Shown here: one piece after another, positions 32,151 through 40,882 of the stretch
Position numbering within the stretch: position 1 is the stretch's first letter
Layout: every line of letters begins with the position of its first letter
NCBI GenBank assembly: GCA_028279885.1
Contig: JANQMX010000097.1
Location: 1-41,943, forward strand
DNA length: 41,943 bases
DNA from: Rhodovibrionaceae bacterium
GTDB lineage: Bacteria; Pseudomonadota; Alphaproteobacteria; Kiloniellales; DSM-21159
Direction of reading: 5' to 3'
The notes under the pieces: generated by a model
What the model was told of the DNA's origin: nothing
What the model saw: the letters and a program-made list of their open reading frames with translations, nothing else
Database searches by the model: none
Translations under genes and position numbers: made by a program

Positions 32151-33245
32151 ATGAGTGCAGAGCCCAGAGTTGCCGGACCGGGGCAAGCCACGGTGCTCCA
32201 TCGCAAGCTCGAAGCGGGCGACCGCATGCCCGACTTCGTGTTGCCCATCGGGCCAAGGCTCGCGCGCAGCTTTCATGACTGCTTTACCGGTCCGCCGGCC
32301 GTGCTGCTGCTCTCCAATCCGGAAACGCGGCCGCAAGTGTCCGCGACACTTGAGTCCTTAAGCCACGCGGCTGCCAAACGAAACCAGCATCCCCCGACGA
32401 TGCTGGTGATCGAGCGCGGTCCCGTTCAGGACGCTCCGAAGGACGGCACTGATGCTGTGTGGTTCTTCGATCCGGAAGGCCAGGTCAGCGCGGCGCTGCG
32501 CGAAGCGGGGAAAGAGGCGGTACTCCTGCTGGACCGTGAGCAGCGGATCTTGGCGCGGCAAGAGAGCCTCGCCGACTGCGCGGCCTGGGCCGTCGATCTG
32601 CTCCAGCGTGAGGTGCTGGACCTCTCCGATCAGACAACCGGCTTTCAGGCGCCTGTGCTGACCGTGCGTGACGTACTGGAGCCGGCGCTCTGTCATCGTT
32701 TGATCGATGACTGGGCGCGTGACCACCGGGAGGGTGGGGTGCGCCAGGCCAAGGATGGGGCGGGCGCGATCCTCGACGCTGCCGAGGCCGACGTCGATCA
32801 TGGCGTCAAGAAACGCCTAGACCACTATCCCGGCCCTGAGATGACGCAGCTCCTGGGGCAACGGGTGCAGGATCGGATCGGTCCTGAGCTCTGGCGCGCT
32901 TTCCGCTATCGAAGCCCCTATCTGGAGCGTTTTATCGTCGGTTCCTATCAGGCCGGCCGCGGCGACTACTTCCGGCCGCACCGGGACAACACAACGCCCG
33001 GCACCCGGCATCGGGCCTTTGCCCTGACCCTCAACCTCAACGACGACTACGAGGGCGGCGGTCTGCGTTTTCCCGAGTACGGCGGCGCGCTGTATGTCAC
33101 ACCACCGGGTGGGGCGGTCGTTTTCTCTTGCAGTCTGCTGCACGAGGCGGTCCCCGTCACCCAGGGCACGCGCTATGTCGCGCTCTCTTTTCTCGTCGAC
33201 CCGCAAGCGGCACAGGAACGGCGGCAGAAGAGGGCGGGCGCCTAG
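32151..33245 (+). CDS. Thioredoxin-fold domain fused to a 2OG-Fe(II) prolyl-hydroxylase-type oxygenase
   Basis: A 364-residue two-domain protein. Residues about 20-150 look like an AhpC/peroxiredoxin-type fold (GDRMPDFVLP, VWFFDPEGQVSAALREAG, LLLDREQRILAR) but lack a peroxidatic Cys-containing motif. Residues about 170-350 form a P4Hc-type dioxygenase with iron ligands His277 and Asp279 (FRPHRDN) and His331 (SLLHEAVPV), and 2-oxoglutarate-binding Arg341 (TRYVALSF). It should hydroxylate an unknown protein or small substrate. ATG at 32151. It is convergent with the NsrR-like gene one base away. The degenerate thioredoxin-like part may serve for substrate recognition. Confidence 0.88.
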   Translation: MSAEPRVAGPGQATVLHRKLEAGDRMPDFVLPIGPRLARSFHDCFTGPPAVLLLSNPETRPQVSATLESLSHAAAKRNQHPPTMLVIERGPVQDAPKDGTDAVWFFDPEGQVSAALREAGKEAVLLLDREQRILARQESLADCAAWAVDLLQREVLDLSDQTTGFQAPVLTVRDVLEPALCHRLIDDWARDHREGGVRQAKDGAGAILDAAEADVDHGVKKRLDHYPGPEMTQLLGQRVQDRIGPELWRAFRYRSPYLERFIVGSYQAGRGDYFRPHRDNTTPGTRHRAFALTLNLNDDYEGGGLRFPEYGGALYVTPPGGAVVFSCSLLHEAVPVTQGTRYVALSFLVDPQAAQERRQKRAGA

Positions 33246-33246
33246 A

Positions 33247-33705
33247 TCAGACAAGCGATTGCCGGTCTGCCGCCGCGACTTCCAGTCGGTCCAGCAGGCT
33301 CTTTTTGTTGGCCGCGATATCGGCAATGGTCACATCGTCCAGCACGGCGATGAAGGCCGCCATGGCCTCGCCGATGGCACGGGACAGGCGGCAGATACCG
33401 ATCAGTGGGCAGCTATTGGTCGCCGCATTGAAGCACTCGACCAACTCGAAAGGACCTTCAGTCACCCGCAGAACCTCGCCGACGGTGATCGTTTCGGGCT
33501 GCCGCGCCAGGCGGAAGCCGCCGCCGCGGCCGCGCACCGTTTCCAGAAAGCCGGCCTGTCCCATCTCGTGGACGACCTTCATGATGTGTGCCCGGCTGAT
33601 GCCGTGCGCGGCGGCGACGTCATCCACGCGGCAGAGGTCCGGGCTGCGCAGCGCCGCGAATTGCAGCGAGCGTAAGGCATAGTTGGAGTACTGAGTGAGC
33701 TTCAA
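33247..33705 (-). CDS. Rrf2 family regulator, NsrR-like
   Basis: A 152-residue winged-helix regulator with three Cys for an Fe-S cluster: Cys91, Cys99 and Cys105 in VECFNAATNSCPLIGICRLS. The helix-turn-helix HGISRAHIMKVVHEMGQAG and the wing ETVRGRGGGFRLAR are close to NsrR, the nitric-oxide-sensing repressor. The start is TTG at 33705 with AGGAG about 11 bases upstream, giving the family N-terminus MKLTQYSNYALRSLQF; the longer open frame is not family-like. It is divergent from an exported rhodanese gene. The 39-base dyad at 33737-33775 lies just upstream and is the obvious operator. Its signal could be NO, iron-sulphur status or reactive sulphur. Confidence 0.9.
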   Translation of the reverse strand: MKLTQYSNYALRSLQFAALRSPDLCRVDDVAAAHGISRAHIMKVVHEMGQAGFLETVRGRGGGFRLARQPETITVGEVLRVTEGPFELVECFNAATNSCPLIGICRLSRAIGEAMAAFIAVLDDVTIADIAANKKSLLDRLEVAAADRQSLV

Positions 33706-33736
33706 AGTCGAGAGATCTCCTGACTGAGCGGTGCCT

Positions 33737-33775
33737 GCGACAAAAAGTAATATCGACGATAGTGCTTTTTGTCGC
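33737..33775. promoter_or_regulatory. 39-base nested dyad between the NsrR-like and rhodanese genes
   Basis: Outer arms GCGACAAAAAG (33737-33747) and CTTTTTGTCGC (33765-33775) are perfect. Inner arms TATCG (33751-33755) and CGATA (33757-33761) share the same centre, at 33756. Seventeen of 19 base pairs are symmetrical. It starts 31 bases upstream of the regulator start codon and ends about 130 bases upstream of the rhodanese ATG. It is much longer than a single regulator half-site pair, so two dimers or a folded RNA leader are both possible. Confidence 0.7.
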
Positions 33776-33907
33776 GATATCCAGAAAAGATTCATCGTTG
33801 ATGTAAGTTAAGAGGGCCAGGCGATGACCGATGTCATTGCTGCCGTCGATTTGGCGCCCGACTATGAGCTGCGGTTGTTCATCGGTGTTGAACAAGGAGT
33901 GACGATC

Positions 33908-34843
33908 ATGCGCACGTTGGCTTTGGTTGCGGCAACGATCGTGGCGCTCTGCGCCGCGCCGAGGGTGAGCATCGCGCAAGCGCCCGATCTGCCTGGTCCC
34001 TTGGTCTCGGTCGACTGGCTGGAATTCAACCAAGAGGACGTCGTGCTGCTCGACGTGCGCAAGAACACGAAGCTCTACGGTGAGGAGGGGCACATCCCCG
34101 GCGCTGTCCTGGTCGACTGGAAGCAAGTGCGTGCAGACTTGACCGAAGATGGCGTGGTCTATGAGAGGATGCTGCTGGACGAGTCTCGTTTCGAGCAGCT
34201 CATGCAGGCGCACGGCGTCGACAACGACAGCACGGTGATCATCGCCCACGGCGGTAAGGATGCTCTGCAGTTCTCTTTCGGTGCCCGGCTCTACTGGCAG
34301 CTCAAGTACTATGGTCATGACCGCGTGGCCGTCCTCGACGGCGGCACGGCGCAGTGGAAGGCGACTGGCCGGGAGCTTTCCAAGGAGCCGAGCCCGGTGC
34401 AGACCGGCACCTTCGAAGTGACCGACAGGCGCGATGCGCTCTTGGCCACAACAGAGGAGGTCGAGGCGGCGCTTGCCGCGCAGTCCGCGCAGCTGGTCGA
34501 CAGCCGGCCGCTCGCCTTCTATCTCGGCCTTGACCAGCGCAGCTACGTTTACACGCCAGGCCACATTCCGGGCGCCAAGCACATGCCCTTCAGCCTGCTG
34601 ACACCCGGCAAAGGGCCGGGCGTGCTACGGACACCTGAAGACCTTCGGCAAGCCGCGCTCGCGCTGGGGATCGATCCCGCCAAGCCCCTCATCACCTACT
34701 GCAACAGCGGCCATGTGGCCTCAGGCGTCTGGTTCCTGCTTGCCGAGGTGCTCGGCAACGAGAACGCGCAGCTCTATGACGGCTCGCTGCACGCTTGGAC
34801 CAAGGACGCGGCGCGTCCGATGGTCTCCATGCGGGTTGACTGA
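33908..34843 (+). CDS. Exported tandem rhodanese (thiosulfate/3-mercaptopyruvate sulfurtransferase type)
   Basis: A 311-residue protein. Residues 1-25 form a signal peptide (TLALVAATIVALCA, cut near IAQA). Residues about 30-160 are an inactive rhodanese domain (LLDVRKNTKLYGEEGHIPGA). Residues about 180-305 are the active one, with Cys265 in ITYCNSGHVASG. It transfers sulfane sulphur to a thiol or cyanide in the periplasm. The ATG at 33908 has AAGGAG nine bases upstream. The DsrE-like gene follows 40 bases on. Position opposite the NsrR-like gene across a strong dyad suggests control by that regulator. Confidence 0.92.
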   Translation: MRTLALVAATIVALCAAPRVSIAQAPDLPGPLVSVDWLEFNQEDVVLLDVRKNTKLYGEEGHIPGAVLVDWKQVRADLTEDGVVYERMLLDESRFEQLMQAHGVDNDSTVIIAHGGKDALQFSFGARLYWQLKYYGHDRVAVLDGGTAQWKATGRELSKEPSPVQTGTFEVTDRRDALLATTEEVEAALAAQSAQLVDSRPLAFYLGLDQRSYVYTPGHIPGAKHMPFSLLTPGKGPGVLRTPEDLRQAALALGIDPAKPLITYCNSGHVASGVWFLLAEVLGNENAQLYDGSLHAWTKDAARPMVSMRVD

Positions 34844-34883
34844 GCACGAACCAATCGCAACCGCAAAACAGGAGATCACAGAC

Positions 34884-35327
34884 ATGACTCGACGTTCCCT
34901 TCGTGCTGCCTTCGCCAGATTGGCAGCGGTTCTGGCGCTGCTGTTCCTGCCGGTCGCAGCGACAGCCGCTCAGCAGAATCTGCTGGTCGTGATCACGTCT
35001 GCCGAACCCGAGGTGCAGGGCATGGCGATGGTTCTTTCCCGCCAGTCGCTGGAGGCCGGGGCCGAGGTGCGGGTCCTGCTCTGTGGGCCGGGTGGCGACA
35101 TCGCACTGGTCGATGCGCCGCAGCAGGCCCTCAAGCCGCGCAATGTCACGCCGCAAGAGATGATGATCGGTCTTGCGGCGCAGGGCGTGACCGTCGAGGT
35201 CTGCGCGCTCTATCTGCCCAATCGGGACAAAGCTCCTGGCGATTTGGTCAACGGCGTCGGTGTCGCCAAGCCGCCTGCCATCGCTGCCGCCATGCTGGCG
35301 CCCAATACGCGGCTTTTCACGTTCTAG
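34884..35327 (+). CDS. Exported DsrE/DsrF-like protein
   Basis: A 147-residue protein with a signal peptide (ARLAAVLALLFLPVAATA). The mature part has the DsrE fold: LLVVITSAEPEVQGMAMVLS, EVRVLLCGPGGD, and VEVCALYLPNR. Cys67 and Cys107 are placed as in DsrE-type sulphur carriers, which accept persulphide sulphur. The ATG at 34884 has AGGAG ten bases upstream. It follows the rhodanese by 40 bases, so sulphur may pass between the two in the periplasm. DsrE-like proteins without clear sulphur roles also exist. Confidence 0.85.
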   Translation: MTRRSLRAAFARLAAVLALLFLPVAATAAQQNLLVVITSAEPEVQGMAMVLSRQSLEAGAEVRVLLCGPGGDIALVDAPQQALKPRNVTPQEMMIGLAAQGVTVEVCALYLPNRDKAPGDLVNGVGVAKPPAIAAAMLAPNTRLFTF

Positions 35328-35510
35328 GCACCAAAAAGGTCGCCATTTGCTGAGCATATTCTTTTTACAGAGAAGTAATGGGATGCCGCTGCGCCATATG
35401 GTATGGTTGTCATACCGAAAAGCGCGGCCTTTCCTGTGGCCGGCGGGCGGAAAGCTGTCAGGCCATGCGTGGGCCACGCGTTTGCAGGATGCGAAACGCG
35501 AGGACGGCAG

Positions 35511-36377
35511 ATGGCGACCATACGAAATCCAGTGGAGTGGGTAGCGGACCAGGTCAAGCAGGCCGAGCGGCATGCCGGGGCGGTGGGACAGTCCCTGCGC
35601 GGCAACGCGGAAAGCGGCCAAGCCAGCTTGCCTGCCGTGCGCAGAATTACGGTGGATGACCTGAAAGACGCTCTGTCTCAGGGCTTTGCCGATTTTGCGG
35701 CCTGCCGCAGCGACGTCATCTTCATCTGCATTATCTTCCCGATCGGCGGCCTCCTGCTGGCGCGGGTTGCCTTGGACTTCGACATGCTGCCGCTGCTGTT
35801 TCCCGTGATTTCGGGTTTTGCGCTGGTCGGGCCGGTTGCGGCTGTCGGGCTCTACGAGATGAGCCGTCGGCGGGAGCAGGGCCTCAAGGCAGGCTGGGCC
35901 GATGGCTTTCGCGTTCTACGCTCTCCATCTTTCGGGGCCGTGTTTACCTTGGCTCTCATTCTGCTCGTTGTCTTCTTCATCTGGCTGGCCGTCGCGCAGT
36001 TGATCTATGCCGTGACCCTCGGGCCCGAGCCGCCGGCCTCCTTCAGTGGCTTTGTCAGCGAGGTCTTCACCACCGCAAGGGGCTGGACCATGGCCCTGGT
36101 GGGCATTGCCGTCGGCTCGGTCTTTGCCACGGCCGTGCTGGCGATCAGCGTGATTTCCTTCCCGCTGCTGCTCGACCGGGATGTTGGTCTCGTCGGTGCG
36201 GTGACCACCTCGCTGCGCGCCGTTGCCGCGAACCCGCTGCCCATGGCGCTCTGGGGCTTGATCGTCGCCGGTGGCCTGGTGCTCGGCTCCTTGCCGGTGT
36301 TCCTCGGCCTGATTGTCGTCATGCCGGTACTCGGGCATGCCACTTGGCACCTCTACCGCAAGACGATTGAGGCGTAA
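35511..36377 (+). CDS. DUF2189 multi-span membrane protein
   Basis: A 288-residue inner-membrane protein. After about 65 cytosolic residues come the conserved ITVDDLKDALSQGFADFAAC and then about six membrane segments (IFICIIFPIGGLLLA, LPLLFPVISGFALVGPVAAV, and others). The LYEMSRRREQGL loop is a DUF2189 hallmark. Function is unknown; some relatives sit near cytochrome oxidase genes. The ATG at 35511 has GAGGA seven bases upstream. It is convergent with the AraC gene, six bases apart. Confidence 0.85.
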   Translation: MATIRNPVEWVADQVKQAERHAGAVGQSLRGNAESGQASLPAVRRITVDDLKDALSQGFADFAACRSDVIFICIIFPIGGLLLARVALDFDMLPLLFPVISGFALVGPVAAVGLYEMSRRREQGLKAGWADGFRVLRSPSFGAVFTLALILLVVFFIWLAVAQLIYAVTLGPEPPASFSGFVSEVFTTARGWTMALVGIAVGSVFATAVLAISVISFPLLLDRDVGLVGAVTTSLRAVAANPLPMALWGLIVAGGLVLGSLPVFLGLIVVMPVLGHATWHLYRKTIEA

Positions 36378-36383
36378 GGCCAG

Positions 36384-37172
36384 CTACTGAGGGGCAGAGT
36401 CGCCGGTATCCGCGAAGTAGGCGCTCGGCGGGACACCTAGGGCTTTCTTGAACATGGTGGTGAAGCTGCTCGGCGTGCGGTAGCCGAGAGCCAGCGCGAC
36501 GCTGGTCACGGCTTCCCCGGCGGCCAGGCGCTGCAAGGCTGCGGTCAGTCGAAGCTGTTGCCGCCAGCCGGTGAACGACAAGCCCGTATCGGCTTGAAAG
36601 CGTCGGGCGAGGGTGCGCTCGCTGACATGCACGAAGGCGGCCCATTCGGCGAGTGGGCGCTCATCGGCCGGATTGGCGTGGAGCGCCGTCATGACGCGTC
36701 GCACCCGGGCGTCGCGGCCTTCCGGCAGGCGCAGCGGCGTGATGGGCAGGGTGACGAGCTGGTCGAGCAGCACCTGCATCAGCCGCGCCTCACGCCCCTC
36801 GGCTCCGTAGTCCCAGGGGATGCGTGCGGCCTTGCGGATAAGCTCGCGGGTCAGCGGATCGACCTGCACCACTGTGCAGCGGGCAGGCAGCGCCGCGCAG
36901 AACTCCGCCGCGATGAAGAGTCCGCGGAAGGCGATCTCGCCATGATAGGCCGCCGCGTGCGGCATCTTCGGCGGTACCCAGACGGCACGGTGCGGCGGCA
37001 CCACGAAGTGCGCGTCCTCCGCCTCCACAGTGACGGAACCGCGTTCCGGATAGATCAGCTGACCCCTCCGATGGCTGTGCCGTTCCACCCGGCGCGGAGC
37101 GGGGCTATCCCACTCAATGCCGACGATGGGATTGGCGGCATCGTCCGCCGGGTCTCGTGTCAGGTCGTACAT
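36384..37172 (-). CDS. AraC family transcriptional regulator
   Basis: A 262-residue regulator. Residues about 15-110 form a cupin-type sensor (RRGQLIYPERGSVTVEAEDA, WVPPKMPHAAAYHG). Residues about 160-255 form the double helix-turn-helix (LAEWAAFVHVSERTLARRFQ, AVTSVALALGYRTPSSFTTM, FKKALGVPPSAYF). The ATG at 37172 has GGAAG upstream. It is divergent from the molybdenum hydroxylase genes, which it probably activates. No recognisable direct repeats for its binding could be picked out in the 140-base gap. Confidence 0.93.
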   Translation of the reverse strand: MYDLTRDPADDAANPIVGIEWDSPAPRRVERHSHRRGQLIYPERGSVTVEAEDAHFVVPPHRAVWVPPKMPHAAAYHGEIAFRGLFIAAEFCAALPARCTVVQVDPLTRELIRKAARIPWDYGAEGREARLMQVLLDQLVTLPITPLRLPEGRDARVRRVMTALHANPADERPLAEWAAFVHVSERTLARRFQADTGLSFTGWRQQLRLTAALQRLAAGEAVTSVALALGYRTPSSFTTMFKKALGVPPSAYFADTGDSAPQ

Positions 37173-37312
37173 GACCGATCTTCCGAACTGTTTGACCGAT
37201 ACACGAAAGATAGTGCGTCGTCTCGCGCCTACCTTGAAAGCCATCGCTTTGGCGGATCTGTGGCAGGACGGAGCGTCGTCTGGCCCAGCGAACGGTAAAT
37301 CGGGAGATGGCA

Positions 37313-37765
37313 ATGACGGCATTCAGAATAAACGGCGAAGCGGTCATGAGCAGGGCTGCGCCGGAGACGACGCTGCTCTGGATTCTGCGCGAACACTTCG
37401 CGTTGACCGGCACAAAGTTCGGCTGCGGCGCGGGCATGTGCGGCGCCTGCACGGTGCATGTCGACGGCGCGCCCGTTTACTCCTGTCTCATGGCTCTGTC
37501 CGACGTGGAAGGTTCGGAGGTCACCACCATCGAAGGCCTCTCGCCCGATGGGAGTCACCCCTTACAGCGGGCTTGGGTCGCAGAGCAGGTTCCCCAGTGC
37601 GGCTATTGCCAGTCCGGGCAGATCATGCGCGCGGCGGCCCTGCTGGCCGAGAACCCGAGCCCGAGCCGGGAGGAGATCCGAGAGACCATGAGCGCCAATC
37701 TCTGCCGCTGCGGCACATACAACCGTATCGTGCGCGCGGTCGAGCGCGCTGCGCAGGAGGCCTAA
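37313..37765 (+). CDS. Molybdenum hydroxylase 2Fe-2S subunit (IorA type)
   Basis: A 150-residue electron-transfer subunit with two 2Fe-2S clusters. The plant-type cluster uses Cys38, Cys43, Cys46 and Cys58 (FGCGAGMCGACTVHV). The second uses Cys96, Cys99, Cys131 and Cys133 (CGYCQSGQ, LCRCGTYNRI). It passes electrons from the molybdenum centre. The ATG at 37313 has GGGAG seven bases upstream; ATG at 37307 adds two residues. The next gene begins one base after its stop, so the two subunits are made together. Confidence 0.95.
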   Translation: MTAFRINGEAVMSRAAPETTLLWILREHFALTGTKFGCGAGMCGACTVHVDGAPVYSCLMALSDVEGSEVTTIEGLSPDGSHPLQRAWVAEQVPQCGYCQSGQIMRAAALLAENPSPSREEIRETMSANLCRCGTYNRIVRAVERAAQEA

Positions 37766-37766
37766 C

Positions 37767-39986
37767 ATGGCACAGCCGACGAAAGCCAAAGTCCCGACTC
37801 CCGAGCTGTCGCGCCGTGCCGTGCTGGCGGGCGCGGCCGGTTTGAGCTTTGTCATTGGAGCAGGCGGCCTTGCCGAGGTTGCCCAGGCCACGGTCAGCCG
37901 AAGCCAAGGCACGCTGAAGCCCAGCGCCTGGCTCAGCATCGCTTCGGATGGCACGATCGCCATCGTCTTCCCGTCGACCGAGATGGGCCAGGGCAGTTCC
38001 ACGGCCTTGCCGCTCATCCTGGCGGAGGAGCTCGATGCCGATTGGGACGATGTTCGGGTCGAGCAGCTCAATCGCGACGACCGCAGTTTCGGCAATCCGA
38101 TCTTCGGCAACGTCCTCTACACGGCGGGCAGCACCGGCGTGTATGGCTACTTCGATAGCCTGCGAAAGGCCGGCGCGCAGGCTCGGCGAATGCTGATGCA
38201 GATCGCCGCTGAGCATTGGGGCGTTCCGCTTGCCAGCCTAACCACCGAGCCGAGTGTCGTGGTGCATGCGGCGAGCGGCCGGCGTCTCAGCTATGGCGAG
38301 ATCGCCGCCCTACCGCATGACGGTGTTCAGGTGCCGGACGTTGCGGAAGAGGATTTGAAGCCGCGCAGCGAATACCGGCTGATCGGCCAGAATATCCCGC
38401 GGCTCGACATCCCGGCAAAGAGCACCGGCAGTGAGACCTACGCCATCGATGTGCGCATTCACGGCATGCTTTACGCCGCCGTGCTGCGCGCGCCGGTCGA
38501 GGACGAAACAGCGACGCGCATCGATGACAGCGAAACCAAGTCTGTCCCTGGAGTCGTCGACACTGTGACGCTGCCGGATGGCATTGCTGTTGTCGCAGAG
38601 AGCTTGGAAGCCGCATTCGCCGGCCGCGACCGGCTTGACGTCGACTGGAGCGAGACGACGCCGGCGCGCCGCTTCGACAGCGCGGCCGATCTCGCCGCCT
38701 ACGTAGAGGCCGCCCGCGATTCCAGCCATGAGGCGACTCAGTGGCGGGCAGCGGGCGACGCTGCTACTGCGATTGACCAAGCCGAGCGTATGCTGGAGGC
38801 CGATTACCTCTCCGATTACGCCTATCACGCCCAACTCGAGCCCATGGCGGCGGTGGCAGCGGTCGACCCCGACGGCAAGGGCGCCGAGGTTTGGGCCGGC
38901 ACGCAGACCCAGAGCTGGACCATGCGCACGATCACCGAGGTGCTGGGCACCACGCCGGACCGGGTACGCCTCAACATGATGACCATGGGCGGCAGCTTCG
39001 GACGCCGTACGGCGCTACGCCAGGAGTACGTGCGCGATGCCCTCCTCACCTCCAAAGCGCTCGGCAGGCCGGTCAAGGTGGTTTGGACCCGCGAAGATGA
39101 CGTCAAGCACGGCTGGTTCCGACCGGCGGCGGCGCAACGGATGCGCGCGGGTTTGACCTCCGAAGGTCGGGTCACCGGCTGGCACCACCGGGTCGCCACG
39201 CCGTCGGTGATCGCCTACTTCAACCCCCTGCGTTGGGAGCAGGTGGACCCAAGTGACATTATCTCCATGCGCGGCGCCGAAAGCGGCTTCTACAAGCTCG
39301 ACCATATGCTCGCCGAGCATGTCATCACCGAGCGCGGCGCGCGCCTAGCGCCGTGGCGGGCCATCGGCGCCAGCTACACCAGCTTCGCCGCCGAGGCATT
39401 CATGGACGAACTGGCCGAGGCTGCCGGGAGCGACCCGCTGGACTTCCGCCTGAAGCTGCTGGAGCACAACCCGCGCGGACGGCAGCTCTTGGAGACGGTG
39501 GCCGAGATGGCGAGCTGGGCCGGGCGGCGACCCGGCTCCGGGCTCGGCCTGTCTTTTGCCGGCTACGGTGCTTCCATGGCTGCGGGTATCGCCGAGGTGC
39601 AGCTCGACGAGGAGAGCGGCGAGATTTCCGTTTCGCGCTTCTGGGCGGCGGTGGATGCCGGTCTGATCATTGCCCCGGACAATGCCTTGGCGCAGGTCGA
39701 AGGCGGCATCGTCTTCGGCCTCGGCAGCGCCTTGAAAGAGCGCATTACCATTGTCGACGGCGAGGTCGAGCAGAACAACTACTACGACTATGAGATCATG
39801 CGCGCCAACGAGGTGCCGGAGATCGCGCTGCACCTGCAAGAGAGCGACGGGCCGCCGACCGGTGTCGGCGAGGTCGGCACGCCCATGGTGGCAGCAGCCG
39901 TGGCTAACGGCTTCTACAGCCTGACCGGCCGTCGCCTGCGTCACATGCCCTTCACGCCCGATCGGGTGAGGGCGGCGCTGACTTAA
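37767..39986 (+). CDS. Molybdenum hydroxylase large subunit (isoquinoline 1-oxidoreductase beta-like)
   Basis: A 739-residue molybdopterin subunit of the xanthine oxidase family. The N-terminus has a Tat-type signal (SRRAVLAGAAGLSFVIG, residues 15-31), pointing to export of the folded pair, with the small subunit carried along. The fold contains GTQTQSWTMRTITEVLG, the MGGSFGRRTAL molybdopterin block, and the active-site Glu702 in GVGEVGTPMV. The family hydroxylates N-heterocycles or oxidises aldehydes; the substrate is unknown. The ATG at 37767 has AGGAGG seven bases upstream. No dedicated cytochrome or XdhC-type maturation gene follows. Its stop overlaps that of the convergent peroxiredoxin. 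Confidence 0.93.
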   Translation: MAQPTKAKVPTPELSRRAVLAGAAGLSFVIGAGGLAEVAQATVSRSQGTLKPSAWLSIASDGTIAIVFPSTEMGQGSSTALPLILAEELDADWDDVRVEQLNRDDRSFGNPIFGNVLYTAGSTGVYGYFDSLRKAGAQARRMLMQIAAEHWGVPLASLTTEPSVVVHAASGRRLSYGEIAALPHDGVQVPDVAEEDLKPRSEYRLIGQNIPRLDIPAKSTGSETYAIDVRIHGMLYAAVLRAPVEDETATRIDDSETKSVPGVVDTVTLPDGIAVVAESLEAAFAGRDRLDVDWSETTPARRFDSAADLAAYVEAARDSSHEATQWRAAGDAATAIDQAERMLEADYLSDYAYHAQLEPMAAVAAVDPDGKGAEVWAGTQTQSWTMRTITEVLGTTPDRVRLNMMTMGGSFGRRTALRQEYVRDALLTSKALGRPVKVVWTREDDVKHGWFRPAAAQRMRAGLTSEGRVTGWHHRVATPSVIAYFNPLRWEQVDPSDIISMRGAESGFYKLDHMLAEHVITERGARLAPWRAIGASYTSFAAEAFMDELAEAAGSDPLDFRLKLLEHNPRGRQLLETVAEMASWAGRRPGSGLGLSFAGYGASMAAGIAEVQLDEESGEISVSRFWAAVDAGLIIAPDNALAQVEGGIVFGLGSALKERITIVDGEVEQNNYYDYEIMRANEVPEIALHLQESDGPPTGVGEVGTPMVAAAVANGFYSLTGRRLRHMPFTPDRVRAALT

Positions 39987-40555
39987 CCGTCTCTACGCTG
40001 GTCCTGCAGCCAAGCGATCACGTCTTCGGCGCTGCGGTCGGGTGGGAAGACGGGGTAGAAGACCTTGGCGATGCGTCCGTTGTCAGCGATCAGTGTTAGG
40101 CGCTTCAGGAGCCGCTGTCCGGCGGCTTCGAAAGTCGGCAGCTTGAGTGCCTCGGCGAAGCGCAGTGCTTCATCAGAGAGCAGCGGAAAGGGCAGGTGCA
40201 GGCGCTCGGCGGCTTCCTGCTGATAGGCGCTGTCCTGGGTGGAAAGCCCGAAGAGCTGCGCCACGCCCAGCTCTTGAAGTTCGGCGTGGTGATCGCGGAA
40301 GGCGCAGGATTGCGGCGTGCAGCCACGCGCGCCGGGGATCATGTCCCAACCCTCGGGCAGCGGCGTGTCGGGCCGGCCGGTCATGGGATAGATGTAGACC
40401 ACCGTCGTGCCGGCCAGGGCAGAGAGGTCAATGCTGCGGCCGTCCGTCGCTTTCAGGCTGAGGGAGGGCAGGGCGCTGCCCAGTAGATGGTCCGCCGCGC
40501 CGTCGTTCTCCGGCGCTGGAAGCCGTGACCAATCGACCTCGTTCAGGTTTGCCAT
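39983..40555 (-). CDS. Peroxiredoxin (BCP/PrxQ-like)
   Basis: A 190-residue thiol peroxidase. The peroxidatic Cys79 and a second Cys84 lie in GCTPQSCAFRDHH, the C-x4-C pattern of the BCP/PrxQ group. The thioredoxin-type fold blocks VVYIYPMTG and GLSTQDSAYQQEAAERL are present. The insert PDTPLPEGWDMIPGA before the active site is longer than in E. coli Bcp. It reduces peroxides in the cytosol using thioredoxin or glutathione. ATG at 40555. It is the third gene of a LysR - cupin - peroxiredoxin operon, 21 bases after the cupin gene. Confidence 0.9.
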   Translation of the reverse strand: MANLNEVDWSRLPAPENDGAADHLLGSALPSLSLKATDGRSIDLSALAGTTVVYIYPMTGRPDTPLPEGWDMIPGARGCTPQSCAFRDHHAELQELGVAQLFGLSTQDSAYQQEAAERLHLPFPLLSDEALRFAEALKLPTFEAAGQRLLKRLTLIADNGRIAKVFYPVFPPDRSAEDVIAWLQDQRRDG

Positions 40556-40576
40556 GCGCGTCTGTCCTTCGCGTTC

Positions 40577-40882
40577 TCAATCGTAGCCATAGAGCCACTT
40601 GGAGACGCCGTCCGAAGCATTGATCACAGAGTGCAGGGCGCCTTTGGGGATGAAGACCTCATCGCCGGGTTCCATGACAAAGCGCTCGTCACCGACGTGC
40701 ATCTCCAGCCGTCCCTCGACCACGGTCACCAGCTCGTTGCAGTCGTGCACGAAGTCGAGCCACTGCCGCCCCGGCGGGTCGACGAAGAGGCCGCAAGAGT
40801 AGCCCCGGCCGTGCCAGTCGTCGGCCACACTCTCCTGAGCGACGGGGGTGGCAAAGCGCCTGCGTGTCAGAAGCTCCGTCAT
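40577..40882 (-). CDS. Small cupin-domain protein
   Basis: A 101-residue single cupin barrel. WLDFVHDCNELVTVVEGRLE corresponds to the first cupin motif, with His replaced or shifted in part, and PGDEVFIPKGALHSV to the second with its metal-binding His. An early HGRGYSCGLFVDPPG precedes the barrel. Its enzyme activity, if any, is unknown; such proteins bind metals or small acids. The ATG at 40882 overlaps the LysR stop by four bases (ATGA), so its translation is coupled to that regulator. Confidence 0.85.
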   Translation of the reverse strand: MTELLTRRRFATPVAQESVADDWHGRGYSCGLFVDPPGRQWLDFVHDCNELVTVVEGRLEMHVGDERFVMEPGDEVFIPKGALHSVINASDGVSKWLYGYD

